Shown piece by piece: positions 1 through 11,952 of a stretch of DNA of 64,000 nt. The translations under genes and the position numbers were made by a program. Every line of letters begins with the position of its first letter. Positions within the stretch are counted from its first letter, which is position 1. The DNA comes from Nomia melanderi (Eukaryota; Arthropoda; Insecta; Hymenoptera; Halictidae): assembly GCF_051020985.1 (NCBI RefSeq), contig NC_135010.1, positions 4,586,001-4,650,000 of the forward strand, in the 5' to 3' direction. The notes under the pieces are model-generated. The model saw only the letters and a list, made by a program, of their open reading frames with translations. It did no database searches and was not told the DNA's origin.

Positions 1-2254
1 AATGCATTACGATTTCCTCGGATTGATTCTCGACAAGTGTACTTTGGAACCTCACGCTTTTTCTTTAAAGTTAGCAATCAACGAAGCAATGAAACACAAG
101 ATAGTAACGATCGCAATTAGTAAAGACAGTTTGCGTAAATAAATCAGATAAGTATCGCCAGTTTGTTCTTACACTATTGAACGTAAAACGAATTCGTTTA
201 CGAATTGAGTTAACTAAACTTTATAGCTTTACTTTTTATTCTGGCGTTTACATTACAATATGTGAATAAATATTATAAATAGATAAACTAAAAAGTAATA
301 GAATAAAATGGGGGGCACATTAGTCTAAAGAAGTTTAATTTAATAAAGAAAAATTTGTCTGTATATTTCATTTAAAAATTCAACTGGATCTTTGATCAAT
401 TTAATATGCATTGAAAGTGCAATCATATCAAGTTAATTTATTGAAAACAATTTTATGAAAGTGTCACCTTACTTTCTGAGGCGACTGTAGACGATTCACA
501 CGCGGAAACAAATTGAAAAAGTAAAATAAAACGTGTTCTTCGATCCATGCTGAATTGTCAAGAGAATCAACTTTAAAAATCCATCATCAAGTCTCATCCA
601 ATAATGCTACCAGCTAACAAACATTGTTTTGTAGAATTATTTATTGTATTACCTTGATATTAAAAGTAATCACATTTCAAAATCGTTTAATACTCGTGCA
701 TTTCAGCATAACGTGTAATTAGCTCGCGTGTCTGACCCATTACTGGTCATTTCTACTTGTGCCTTTAATTCCATGTAATGCTTTCCAGACATTTATGCAT
801 TTGTTGCATGTGTAAATATATAAAATATCAAACCATATTACATTGGATAACGTTAACAATTACTCTACTTTATTTTTGTCTTAAGAATTTTTTTAAACAA
901 TGAGATATATTTAATCTTTATTCCTCTTATACAATAATCCAACAAAACTAGAATTTATATAAAGATTTGAACATCAGAACATAAATAGTAATTAATCAAC
1001 ATTTATTAATAAATAAAAGGTAATTAGTTGAATATAAAAAATTAATCCAATATTGTTACAAGGCTTCATTGAGAGCAAGCGACTAAATGAAATGCTAGAG
1101 AAATGATTGAACTCGAATATTTAGAAAAAATATATTTCATGTCAGAAACTTTTATTTCATATTCTCCAATTAAAAGTCTCCGGTTTAATTTATTACGGTA
1201 CACACGTTATAAAAGGATAATTTTCTCATAAATGTTCATACTCTTTATTGCGAATTACTTGACATAATTTCCATTCCACGTGATACACTTTTACAAGAAC
1301 CACAACACATCGCGTGTTTCTGTAAACGCAGACTTTCATGGACCAATTTACTGAAACTATTACTACTCATGTAGAAATTAAATTATTTTATAATATTATG
1401 AGTTTAATCAGGTTCCAAACAAAACGAAAAACGTCACTCAACTTTGCTGAAGTTTTTACGGTTCTATAAGTAAATAAAGCTACGACAGGAGCCTGGTAAT
1501 TGTTTGATAATATTTATCAACGTGACTCTCCAGCCAAGAGCGTAATTAATGTATTTTCTCCGCCAGTTTGCTCATTAATCCTTTGACTCAGGGATATTTT
1601 TTTCATTGAAGTGAATTGTTTTTATTGTTCTGCTGCTAACTGATCAGTATACTTTATTAAAAGTAAAATGATTAAGACTTTTTTCGAAGAAAATTTGTTT
1701 TTAGTATATAAATATGATGTATCTGTATAATATATAAAATTTACCTTTTTCGATATATAATTTGAGATTATATCGTTTAAAAAAATATTATAAATGAAAA
1801 ATAAAAGAATGATCTTAAGTTCAATTTCTAGAGAAATTTACAAGAAATAAAATATGCATTGTTTAAAGTCGATTAGTCAATTGGTGTGTTAGTTATCGAG
1901 CGCACTAATTAAAAAAAGAAATTGTTCCTAGAAATAGTGCATCAAGGTATCAGACAATTGTAATTAAGAAATTTAATTTCGATTAATAAATTACAATCAT
2001 GTTCCTCCAAATTTTTCTTTTTTTCTTATATTTGACAGTGGAGTATCCATTCATTTTTTAACATGTTCCACACATTTTTCTTAATCGTCACATTTTCGTT
2101 ACTTCATCATTGAATGACCTCCTAACCTCGTTATTTTTCCCTAATAAGAAAGCAATTGCTCATTTGATTCATTTATACCGGTAAAAGAAATGTATCTTCA
2201 ATCCAAGTTACTAAAATTTCAATGTTTATAGTAAAAGGTACTTAATTTTTTTCA
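1..2254. other. AT-rich non-coding DNA, no gene seen
   Basis: No open reading frame of note and no recognisable RNA gene. The stretch is AT-rich with homopolymer runs. A TTAATCCTTTGACTC sequence near 1575 resembles the ends of the TTAA-flanked elements described below, but no partner end was found. Confidence 0.6.
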
Positions 2255-2393
2255 CGCAACTAGTGTATTCGTCATTAAGTAGAAATTGGTCATTTTCTCA
2301 TGACGAGTATACTCGTTGTTACGAAAAAATTGATCGCTTTTTTGCATGACGAGTACATTCGTCAAATACCGTTAAAGAGTTAAACTACTTTTC
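2255..2393. repeat. Right-end fragment of a TTAA element with internal repeats
   Basis: Two copies of CATGACGAGTA (2299 and 2345, 46 bases apart) and a weaker third unit near 2261 lead into a terminal AAAGAGTTAA. The layout resembles the right end of the complete element at 63375-63678, where CATGACATACGAG-type units are repeated just before the terminal CAAAGGGTTAA. The left end was not identified, so this is probably a degenerate or truncated copy. Confidence 0.4.
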
Positions 2394-2939
2394 CGCGCTC
2401 CGCTGTTCGCAGAATCTAAAGAAGAGGAATTACATACGCGGTATGTTACACAACGAAGCTTCGAGCATGGTCGTTGCACGCTTCATTGTTGCACTACTCT
2501 GAATATAGCTCGATTTTCTGCGAAACCATGCACGTGTACCTCGAAACGCATACGTCAATGTTGCTGTGAATACTTGGGGGATTCCTGGAAGTGTCTCGAC
2601 CAGCGATGGCATCGAGTAAATCGTAGGTAATGTAGAAACTCGGTGGTACACGTTTCAGTTATGTACCTGGTATTCCAAGTGAATTTACTTGGAAATTATT
2701 ATGTGCCTTGGCTGAAAAGACTCGCCACACGTTTCAACTTTAGATCAGTGGTCTTTTGTACAAAATAATTATTGTGTTCACTATTTATGTAATATTGATA
2801 CATAGTATTATAGTGGATTTACTATTAGATGATATTGAAAATGTGGATCTTCAGTAAAAAGAGAATTAGGAAAACAATATATATTTAATAAGATAAAGAA
2901 ACAATACGGACAACACGTAAAAATACAACACACGACTCT
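2394..2939. other. No gene seen
   Basis: Moderately AT-rich sequence. A 73-codon minus-strand frame at 2430-2651 has no recognisable motif and I do not treat it as a gene. Confidence 0.5.
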
Positions 2940-3270
2940 CTATCACGCACCAAAAATGTTCTTCTCCGCTGTCGCTCACCAAAATGTCCTCATGCACGCA
3001 TTTCCACTCGCTTTTAACACACACCCCCATTCGCTCTGTCTTTCTCACCCTTGCACCCTTCTCACTCGCATCTTTCGTCCATTGTCAAAATTCACGCAGT
3101 CACGTACACACTTTTCTCACGGTTCAGTCGCTCAGTTCCAGACACTCTTCCTCGCATTCTTTCAGCCACTCGAAATTGTCTAAACGCAGTCACACTATTT
3201 TCCAAACATCCCGGCGCCGGTCCGTCGCAATACGACCTGGTCGCCCTTACGCACGCACAACAAACCATTC
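2940..3270. repeat. Pyrimidine-rich, CACTC/CTC-rich low-complexity block
   Basis: The plus strand is rich in short C/T-A words such as TCTCACCC, CACTCGC and ACACACCCCC, and ends in a GC-rich patch (CGGCGCCGGTCCG) before CCTACAATAAATATTC. Three overlapping plus-strand frames (75-110 codons) translate to Ser/His/Thr-rich low-complexity protein and are best seen as by-products of composition. The complement of 52380-52640 has a similar composition and also ends near CCTACAATAATATCC, so the two may be copies of one repeat, but I could not align them convincingly. Confidence 0.4.
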
Positions 3271-4245
3271 ATCCTACAATAAATATTCTAGATACTACAG
3301 TATGATTTATTTATAATTTTATTATTAATTTTGAAAATGAGTAGCTACGTTCAAGACTTCTCTGTAATTTTGATAGGATACAAAAATATAGTTTAGTGAT
3401 CTAAGACTAAGGAAGATTAGTGCCAGATGCACAGAGATTTATTGCACATTCGACTGTATTGTTTGTAGAAATATAAGTGAGACAATGAATAATTAGAACT
3501 TCAAACACAAAGAATTAGGATGCAGAGAATTAGGGTTGCATGAAATCAAAAACACCACAAGCTTTTATCAAATAATGTCTTTAAAATTCAGTGTCTGGTG
3601 TTCCGTATGCCTAGTGTTATAAGATAAATTTTGTTTCATTAAATTGAATTAGATTAATTTACTTGTTATCAATTTTATTTGATAATTTTGCATTTAATTA
3701 TAAGAGTATTTAATTAGAATACTTAGTTTATATTAATGTATTATAATATAATCGCCACATTGTAAAGGTAAATGATAAAAGATCTTGCTCAGTCTAATAC
3801 TAGGGTGTACGACAAATATAATGTTACAAATTATACATATAAAAATTCATACCAAACCAAAAATATATGTCGACTTATAAACAGAAATATATTATGTAAA
3901 ATGTAGCGTAGGAATTTTCCGAAATTTTAATTATTATGGAAATAGTAAGCATTTGAAGTGAAAAATAAATTAATAATTATAGAAAATTAAATAATTGAGA
4001 TATCGAAAAATCCGTACACTACATTTTAAATAATATATTTATAAATCCACAAAAATGTTTTTCTTCGTATGTTTCAGTTGTTCCAATCGAGTCAACCAAC
4101 AATGGATGTTTAATAAAAAAGGGTTCCGAAGGTAGCGAATAACGGCGCCATTTTGTAACATTTTAGCTGAGGAAAAATATAACTACAAAGCAGAAGATCA
4201 CAGTTCTACACTCAGAAAAAATCAGAAGTTTTCACTCGATAGTTA
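3271..4245. other. AT-rich non-coding DNA, no gene seen
   Basis: No supported gene, RNA or clear repeat. A GC-richer patch around 4130-4160 is too short to interpret. Confidence 0.5.
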
Positions 4246-4473
4246 TTAATTCTTTGAGGACGAATGTCGTCATTTTGGTGACTTTCATATTCGGAAGACT
4301 TTTATATTCGAAATACAAAGCAGTAAAGAGATAATTGGATTATTCAAATGATAGAAGATCAGACGATAGTTTTCTTTTTTCTCTAATACTTAAAAGTACA
4401 TACAATATACAATTTAGCTCCCTCTGCTGAAAGTTTTGGATACTTTGAAAAATCCTCGTCCGCAAAGGGTTAA
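4246..4473 (+). mobile_element. TTAA-flanked MITE, family D (228 bp)
   Basis: It begins TTAATTCTTTGAGGACGAATG and ends CCTCGTCCGCAAAGGGTTAA. The two ends form an imperfect inverted repeat around TTTGCGGACGA. Its length and right end match the element at 40778-41006 (229 bp; ...CTTTGTCCGCAAAGGGTTAA). TTAA boundaries and CCCTTTG-type ends fit non-autonomous piggyBac-type elements. No coding capacity. Confidence 0.65.
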
Positions 4474-4646
4474 CAAAAAATTTCCCAAGATTTACCTATA
4501 TTTAGGACGTCTTTAGGTGGCGTCGCTCCTTAATTCGACGTCGGTGCAATAACCGTGTACCCGCCATTAGCGTTGCGAGACCTTCCACAATTGACAAAGA
4601 CAGACCGGTCGAATTAGATTTTGTATCTGTCGGGCTCGATTTAGCA

Positions 4647-5152
4647 TTAACCCCTTGCCATATGATTTCTTCCGTAATTGCTCTCAGTAGGATTACTCTA
4701 TCGTTAATAATTTACTAGAAAAATGCGGGAATTTTATTTTCATTCTGTCTAGACTTCCTTTAACACTAAACGTATCGGCGCTTTATATATACTTACTCCT
4801 GCCCTAACTGGTTAAATAACTGATTATGAAATAAAGGTAAACAAACGAAACGTTACAACTTTCTTAGCGAAAACAAAAACAGCAGGGAAGACAAAAATGA
4901 AAAAAATTGATTAATCGGACAATATAAGAGTTGATATGAAGTTAAATGGACGAAAAAAATGCAGAACTTTTAATCAAATTTTAAAATCGGTCATTTGACC
5001 GGTCAAGCGTTTAGTGTTAAGATATAACAATTCGTGACAGATAAATAGTATTTAATTTTGACTAGAAAGAACTGAATGGCACTTGTATTTAGCGAATATT
5101 CTTTGAAATCTTCATCACGAGTTTCACGCGATATTATAAGGCAAAGGGTTAA
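4647..5152 (+). mobile_element. TTAA-flanked MITE, family B, split by a nested element
   Basis: It begins TTAACCCCTTGCCATATGAT and ends AAGGCAAAGGGTTAA. The 506-base span exceeds the usual 220-300 bases because a family C element (4760-5020) lies inside it; removing that leaves about 245 bases, in line with other B copies. The part after the insertion (GAAATCTTCATCACGAGT) matches the same place in the B copy at 58269-58518, which shows that the two halves belong together. Confidence 0.7.
4760..5020 (+). mobile_element. TTAA-flanked MITE, family C (261 bp), nested in a family B element
   Basis: It begins TTAACACTAAACG and ends CGTTTAGTGTTAA, an inverted pair of about 13 bases. A subterminal palindrome-like motif, CGGTCATTTGACCGG, lies at 4987-5001, and a weaker one (CTGGTTAAATAACTGA) near 4808. 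The second family C copy is at 38078-38295 in the opposite orientation. A 106-codon minus-strand frame beginning at 5323 runs into its right end by chance. Confidence 0.75.
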
Positions 5153-7803
5153 CTGTAACGAACAACGTGATTCTTGTGTCGCACCGCGAGGGAAACGAAC
5201 GCGTCGACAATTTCGGATCGCAGGGATTTCGATTCCAATAGCCTCTCGCCGCGTATTAGCGATCTCCGTCTGTACCACGGTATGAAAATTTAGTGCTCGG
5301 CGGACCCGCGTACAATCGGCCAATAAAAGAATATGATTTCCACGCGATGGAACGGGTCAGATATATTCCAGGCCAGTGTAACGAATTCGTTGCGACTTGT
5401 AACGCAATTACGGGCGTCGCTCTGAAAACATTTTTCACGCTTTGTTTTTTACATTGAATTCGTGATAACGACGGGGCCCGGTGTAATTCACCTGCCACCG
5501 CGGAAACATTTCAATCAATACAAATTGCTCCATTTATTCCGAAAATGTAATTTCATTTCCGCCGGTTTTATTGTTTTCCTTCTTTCTCCTCCGCTATTAC
5601 CGCGATAATGATAATTTCGTTCCCATTTCATGTACAATTTAAAAAGAACTATAAGTGCTGCTGTTTCCAGGGGCAATTTATTTAAATTCGAAACACGATG
5701 TATCGGTTGATCGATTTAATAGATCATATAATAGTATTTTGTGAGCTGTTTGTTACAGAAAAATATTTTTAGTTGAACTTATCTATTATGATAAGATGAG
5801 AATATTTATTAATTTTACAGGGAATCATGTGTGTTTTATTTAAGTAGACATGGGGTTCGTTTCGTGTAATTCATTGTTCTTTGAAATATTTATTCACGAG
5901 GAATTTTTATTCGAAAATAGATTATAGTATCTCGATTTGTATCTTAGAATTAAGGTTTAACGCCGGCAAATGTTGTTCTTTAAAAAGGAAATTCTACATT
6001 TAAAAAGTACAAGATTTTAATGAGTCAAACCGAAGGACACTTAAAACGGTTGAAGAATGGGAATATTTTTGCAAATTGAATTATTGTTTGGAAACAATTG
6101 AAACATTCCACGACCATTGAAAATATTGTTTGGTTATGCTAATGAAACGGTATTTACAATTAAAAGTCAATGTTATAATTATAAAACATAATTACAAAAA
6201 TAATGTACAGAAAATAAAACAATATTGCAAAAACTTATTGCAAAGATATTACAAAAAGGATATAGTAACGTTAATAACAATAACAATTAACAAAGGATAT
6301 TTTAGTTCAATATCAATCTCTCGAAGGAATATATTTTTATCACAGACAAAACATATACGTACATTCTTACTCCAACGATTCGTTCGATGATGTATTATAA
6401 ATTATTCATTGCTCGACGATTTTAGAAGTCTCAAAGAAATAGAATCATTACGTTTATCTTTATAAAAAAGAGCTTTTGCGTGGCTGGAACGGCGAACGCC
6501 TCCAAAAGCTAAGATTGGTTTAGGGAATCGAATATCGTGTAGGAATCGTACGTCATTCATTCGTCAGGTGACGTCAGGCCAGCGATCAATCGATTTGCGT
6601 GATAAAAATTAGCGAAATGGACTGACGCCGGTGTTTTAGTCTTAATTACCTGACTTTCGACTGTTTCGCGTGTTGTCAGTGGGTTCCGTGTACACGGCAC
6701 CCATCGCTTTGAAGCGGTGAGCCTAAATTTACAATGATTAATTGTCTTATTTTCGGAGGCATCCTTTTAAGCCGTGTTTTCAGGTGACGACGTGTAATTT
6801 AAATCGTCGCGTATGTATTAATTTAATCTTCACTGATTTAAACTAATCATTCTGAGTGCGTTAATGGAACAAAATGGATAAAGTTTGAATGTGAATTTAT
6901 ATTTTTTAGCTAAATAATATGAAAAGTTCGTCCTGAAACAAAATGGCGGGCAATCATATTGGCTTAGAAAATTGACCAAAGGTGATTTTGACCTGAATAA
7001 TAGTGCTAGAAGTGAAATACCTAGTAATTCGATAATGATGATTTAAAAGCTCTGGTAGAATCGGATCCCAAATTACTCTTATAAATAAGAGCTGATAGAG
7101 TTGCAGTTGCGTGGTTAACAGTATAAAGACATCTTTATGAAATTGGAAAAGTTTTGCCTGAGCGGAAATGAAACAATATGAAATGTTAATTTTTTCCTAT
7201 TATTTGGCTAAAAAAATATAAATTCACATTCAACCCTTTGCAAAATATCATAAAAGACCTCACTAATAAATATATTTAGCTTAAATTAAATCAACTATTT
7301 AAAAAGGATTGACAATTTATGGGTACCCTTAATCTTATATACACGTATTTTTGATATTTTAAATCTCGAAGAAAGAATCGTCATTTTACCCGATAGAAAA
7401 ATTTCCATTTTATACAAATTCGGGAAAGAAAGTATATATAACATTAAATTGTATGCATATTGTTAATTGTACCTATTACAATTATACGTATGCAATCACT
7501 ATATGTACGTGGTATGTAAATAATCATATCAATAAATAAATAGGCAAATATATAAATACAGCATTGGTTACCATTGGGTTAAAATATCCTAGGATCCGCT
7601 GTGCAAGGATAAAACAATTTTATTTTTCCCCTATTCTTTCCCATTGCTAAAATAAAGCTATAGTAAATTGAGGACCGCTCCTGCTACCTTCTTTTAATTT
7701 TGGAGACTTTAGATCGCAATGCAAGATCTGCTGAAACTTGGAAAATTTTCGGAGAATCTTAGAATTAATGGGACTCGGAATATTTCAGCGAGCTCTTGGA
7801 ATG
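5153..7803. other. No gene seen; GC-richer patch at 5190-5500
   Basis: The GC-richer patch has short frames on both strands (69-106 codons), none with a recognisable domain. An 86-codon frame at 6130-6390 is Lys/Ile/Tyr-rich AT-driven sequence. The CCCTTTGCAAAATATC near 7232 is a possible stray TTAA-element end. Nothing else is supported. Confidence 0.5.
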
Positions 7804-7904
7804 GATAGAACTTCGAAATTTTTCTGAATGAATTTAATATTTCTCCGGAAAACGTCGAAGTTTCATTCGTTCTAAGAACTCTCTGAAAAATTCTAAGTTC
7901 TATC
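7804..7904. repeat. Foldback (inverted repeat) with a 53-base loop
   Basis: GATAGAACTTCGAAATTTTT at 7804-7823 pairs with GAAAAATTCTAAGTTCTATC at 7885-7904, giving arms of about 20-24 bases with a few mismatches or bulges. The loop is about 53 bases. It lies inside a 74-codon minus-strand frame (7709-7933) that I do not consider real. It could be the remains of a small transposon or, less likely, a hairpin RNA. Confidence 0.45.
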
Positions 7905-9786
7905 GATTCTGAGATCCAATGGAATTTTTCCAAATCCCAGAAGGCCCTTCAAATGTATGAAATATTGCAAGTACATTTCATTTAAATAATATTTACTGAC
8001 AGTTCATTAAAAATATTCAATAATTCGTCAAAGTCCAGATATACATGAAAACATTTTTAAAATGGAACGTAGAAGTAAGACATGATTTAAAAAATGTTCA
8101 ATATTTGGAATATTCGAAAAATATTAATTTGAAACGCGTTAAACGAATAATTAGGATCGATGTTATTTTGACATTTTTCCAAGTTTCATCTGTTGTAATG
8201 ATTTAACCCCTTGAATGGAATGATGAATATCGTCTCCAAGAGTTCTCTATACGAAACTTAATATTGTTAATTATTTTAAAAGTGAAATATATCAAAATCG
8301 AAATAGTTTTTTTATTTTCATAAATAAATTTAACTACACATATCATATTTTCATTTTCTTGACAGTAGTTCTATCCAAGGTATTGCAATAAAATGAAATA
8401 ATATAAACAAGTAAGAAGTTAATAAAATATCAAAACTTAATGAATAAATTTAAATAAAACTTAATGAAACAGATGGTCCAATCTCATTTAAATTGTTAAA
8501 TATCTATATTTCCTATTATTTTTAGCGGTTAATTGAACCTTGCACAGAAGTCAATTTATCTATTCTTCATACATGTAATTCACTGTCATAAATATATTTT
8601 TTTTGTTAGGTATTAATGATATTTATAATTGTTATAATATAGCATTCAAAGTCACCTCGACATGACGAAGACAAAGGAACGTGTAACGTGAGTGAGATAA
8701 GGATAAAAGCAGAGCGACTGCGATAAAGAAACTAAAAGTGCGTGTTTGATAGACTGAAAAAGTCATAAAAATTAAATCTGTAAAGTCAGTGTTGTTTATA
8801 AAATAAAAGGATTATCAATTAAGCAAGCCAAGGTTGCCTCATTTTAAAATAATAATAATGTAATAGTACTTTTAAAAATGTGTTATTTTTCCACGATTTA
8901 CCCTACTTAAAAAATGTTTACACTTGCAATAACAACAGTTATAATTTAGATTGACGTAAGTCAGAATAAGTAAGCTTCATAAAGAATTTATGTTCTGTTT
9001 TTTTTTCGTACCAACAGGTCGAGAAACAAAGGTAGTGTGTGACTGGGTCGGCGTTGTTGGTGTTGTCGAGGGTGAAGGTCTTTTTACTTGGCGGTTGAGG
9101 GAATTTTGGTGGTACCGCGATGGGAGCTCGACTGTTTCCGAGGTGTAATATTGAAGATTTTACTTACTAGTGGCTAACCTTGTCGCGCGACAGACTGCTG
9201 GGACCTGGCGCGGAAGAATTTTGCCCTTGCTTACTGTTTGAGATGTTCATATGAATTATTTGTTTAGGTCGGGGACGATTGTTGAAGCAACCATAAGCTG
9301 CACGTACATATCTGGAAAAAAGGTAGCATATGCAAGTTGTCATTAACCCTTTATTGTATAGTGGAAATTTCTTCTTTTCACGATTATTGAAAAGAAAAAG
9401 GTTTTGTAAGAAGTTACTGAATGGTACAATGTAAGTTAATGGAAATCTTAGTAGATACTAGGAACTTGAAACACTTTATTGAGCTAATATTGCTTAATCA
9501 AAAGTATACAAAAAATATAATTTCTGTTATTTATCTCTTAATTATGACAATTTTTTAAATAAATTAAATCGTACAATAGAATTATTAACAATTTCATTGT
9601 TATTGTGCATTATATATAGTTTCTTAAGAAAGAGTTACTTCTGTTTTGTTTTGATAGGTTATAGTAATTGCATTGCCGAAACAGATCACTGCGCGCCGTG
9701 ACCAGGCTGCCCACGCGTTTGTTGTAGTCTTCAATTCTTGTCCTTACTGTGTTTTGTTGTTGTTACCGTTGTTATTGCTATTTATG
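7905..9786. other. No gene seen; stray TTAA-element end at 8203
   Basis: AT-rich DNA. TTAACCCCTTGAATGG at 8203 resembles the end of a TTAA element and is mirrored by GCATTCAAGGGTTAA ending at 28230, but no full element was found here. A GC-richer segment at 9020-9250 has no recognisable frame. Confidence 0.5.
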
Positions 9787-10011
9787 TTAACACTAGAACC
9801 ACCGTACCAGTCAAAATGACCGATTTCGATTCTTCTGTTTCGCAATTATTGATACCTCAAAAGTACTGAATATATCAAATAATTTCCAAAATAAATAGCT
9901 TCACTTAAATACTATAACGAATATCCGAAGAAACCGCAAACAATCGATCATTACAATATTTATACGGATTACATATCAATCCTATTAAATGTTCGGTAGT
10001 TCCAGTGTTAA
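9787..10011 (+). mobile_element. TTAA-flanked MITE, family A subfamily I (225 bp)
   Basis: It begins TTAACACTAGAACCACCG and ends CGGTAGTTCCAGTGTTAA, a clear imperfect inverted repeat of about 18 bases. A subterminal near-palindrome, CCAGTCAAAATGACCG, lies at 9807-9822. The interior (CGAATATCCGAAGAAA, then TTACAAT and ATCAATC) matches the copies at 20992-21216 and 21258-21469. It has no coding capacity. Its right TTAA is also the left TTAA of the family B element that follows. Confidence 0.8.
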
Positions 10012-10240
10012 CTCCTTGTCCTACAATATCACGCAGACTCGTAATAAAGACTTCAAACAGAATTTAACAAACATAAGTATTATTCACTTCGTCTGACTAT
10101 AAATTACGTACTGTTCCTTACCAATGATTATACCTTAAAGACATAGAATAATACTAGAATTTCCTCTTATATTCAAGAAATGATTAATAACAAAATAGGT
10201 ACATCGATCACAATTCAGAAAGAAACCATAGGACAATTAA
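10008..10240 (+). mobile_element. TTAA-flanked MITE, family B (233 bp)
   Basis: It begins TTAACTCCTTGTCCTACAAT and ends ACCATAGGACAATTAA. It aligns along its length with the copy at 33079-33302 (TTAACCCCTTGTTCTACAAT ... ATCATAGGGCAAGAGGTTAA), including AGAATTTAACAAA in the first third. The right end is somewhat decayed. It abuts the family A element on its left. Confidence 0.7.
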
Positions 10241-10324
10241 TAAAGTTTACTACAGTTACACGCTTCCATCAATTTCTTTCATCTACCTCCCAAAAATCAG
10301 CAACAGAAAACGACACCGTTACGG

Positions 10325-10830
10325 TACCCGTGACATCCTCACGAACAGGTGTCCGCGGTCGGTGGGCGTCCGCGGTGTCCAGGCGCGTGCGCCGCTCCGT
10401 TGCATCGTGGCCGCGTGAACGCCGCGGAACCAGGCGAGGGCAGAAGAGGCGTCGGGGTTGGACGTCGGCACGGGGGGTGAGATACGGCGCCGGCCGGGAA
10501 AGAAGGGGCTCTCGCGAGATATGGGGGGCAGTGGGCTAGTAGTCCGCGATAACGTCGCCTCAGTAGATCGTCGGCCGCCGCGTGGCTCCTCTCGCCATCC
10601 TTTCGCGAAGATCCCGCGTTAGCCACCCTCTCTCTCTCTCTCTCTCTTTCTTTCTATCTCTCTCTTTTTTTCTCTCTTTCACGTTAGTGTCCGTGTGCAA
10701 TCCTCGCTGTATTCTCTGCCGCGGGATCGGTCAAATGCGCCGGCCACGGAGGAACGGACCCCGAGCCGGAAGTAAGTCGGCCGACTCGCGCGACACGTGC
10801 TACCCGTCCGGACAACGGAATTAGAGTCTG
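10325..10830 (+). promoter_or_regulatory. CpG-rich island; candidate promoter or non-coding first exon
   Basis: This is a sharp change from AT-rich flanks to CpG-dense sequence, followed by a pyrimidine tract (10626-10680) and then GC-rich sequence running into a good donor-like site, GGAAGTAAGTCGG (GT at 10772). The layout resembles an insect promoter plus non-coding first exon. The only known downstream gene on this strand is the receptor exon at 27047, so it may be that gene's 5' end; this is inference. Open frames here (+ 10180-10539, - 10339-10626, + 10582-10824) are Arg/Ser/Pro-rich products of CpG composition. Confidence 0.4.
10626..10680 (+). repeat. (TC)n pyrimidine tract
   Basis: An almost pure C/T run with a perfect (TC)n core of about 10 units, then interrupted CTTTCTTTC/CTCTTTT sequence. 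It sits within the CpG-rich island. Confidence 0.9.
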
Positions 10831-11748
10831 TGGGGGAGGGGGTGGGGGTTGTTACACGGAGAAAGTGTGCGTTTCAGTCTGTTTCTACAAGATCCTGGCA
10901 TTCTTTTGATCGTGTTTGTATTTGGAATTCGGAGGGGTGTAAAAGTTCTCCCTGGTGCGTGGTCCTGTGAATTGAAAAGTTGTCCTGGAGGAATGGAGGT
11001 GAAGAAGCAGTGATGAGAGTTTTGAAATGTGATTAGAACGTTTTGGGGATCTGGGAGCGATCGTGGCTCGATTAGGGTCAGCTGTTGGAATTGCTTTCGA
11101 TTTGGATGTTTGTTGATTGGTTTATGGTTTTTTCTTAATTTGGGTTGTGGTTCTTTGGGATGTGTTCGTTCATTTGGAATTTGTTCTTGTATAACTGTAG
11201 TATGTAAATGAAAGTTTATGGGGACAAGAAGCAGTGAGAGTATTGGGAGTTCTGTGATTAGATTTGTTGTGATGGTTAGGGAACAATTAGTGAATGTTTC
11301 GATTGAAGTCAACAGTTCCATTCACTTTCATTTTTGAAGTGTTGTATATTCTTTCATTCATTACTTTTCGTTTTTTTAATTGATTAGTATAGTTTCTGTT
11401 AATTGCTTCTATTTTTGTATTCCCCGAACAATTATCTTTTCTAATAAGTGTCGATGGCGGCGGAGGTGGCGGAGGGGTTTTTGCTTTGAAAATTCGACAA
11501 TGAGGATCTGATTTACGAGGAATTCAAGGTTGCGCCGGATTGAAGCGGCTCGAGCGCGCTCCCGTTTTCGTTGCCGGATAATTAACCGAGGGTTGGATGG
11601 TTGAGATTGAAGGGAGGGGCGGCTGAGAGGATGACACTGCTATTCGAGAGGTTTTTGGCGGTTTATTCTTCTGGGTGAAACTCGATTCGCGGTTGAATTG
11701 TTTAACCCTTTATATTGGAATCTCTTTCGCAGCTGTTTTACTACTTTG
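10831..11748. other. No gene seen; G/T-rich plus strand
   Basis: After a G-run (10831-10849) the plus strand is G/T-rich to about 11330. This opens a 166-codon minus-strand frame (10821-11321), Pro/Thr/Asn/Leu-rich with no recognisable domain; the composition bias explains it. A CpG-richer segment follows at 11450-11660. TTAACCCTTTATATTGG at 11702 may be a stray TTAA-element end. Confidence 0.45.
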
Positions 11749-11952
11749 TTAACCCTTTGCGGTCGAATGCAGAAATAATAGCGACTTTGAGCTTTGATAT
11801 CTAAAACTGAAAGCTTCAAATGAAGAATTTAATTGTTCAAATAACTAGAGACTCATATGTGATTTTTTCTTCCTAATATTTAAGATTTCGATGCATAACT
11901 CAGTTTCTTATGGAAATAGAAATTTCAAAAACTCTCGAGTGTAAAAGGTTAA
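11749..11952 (+). mobile_element. TTAA-flanked MITE, family D (204 bp)
   Basis: It begins TTAACCCTTTGCGGTCGAATG and ends CTCGAGTGTAAAAGGTTAA. The ends are imperfect inverted repeats of the TTAACCCTTTGCxxTCGA type. It has no coding capacity. Right-end sequence ACTCTCGAGTGTAAA links it to the copies at 14238-14427 and 43863-44029. Confidence 0.65.

Noticed and set aside
10180..10824. Three overlapping frames in the CpG island
   Set aside because: Arg/Ser/Pro-rich translations on both strands follow from CpG and TC composition; none has a domain.
10821..11321. Longest frame in the window, 166 codons on the minus strand
   Set aside because: The plus strand is G/T-rich here, which removes stop triplets from the complement. 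The translation is Pro/Thr/Asn/Leu-rich with no domain.
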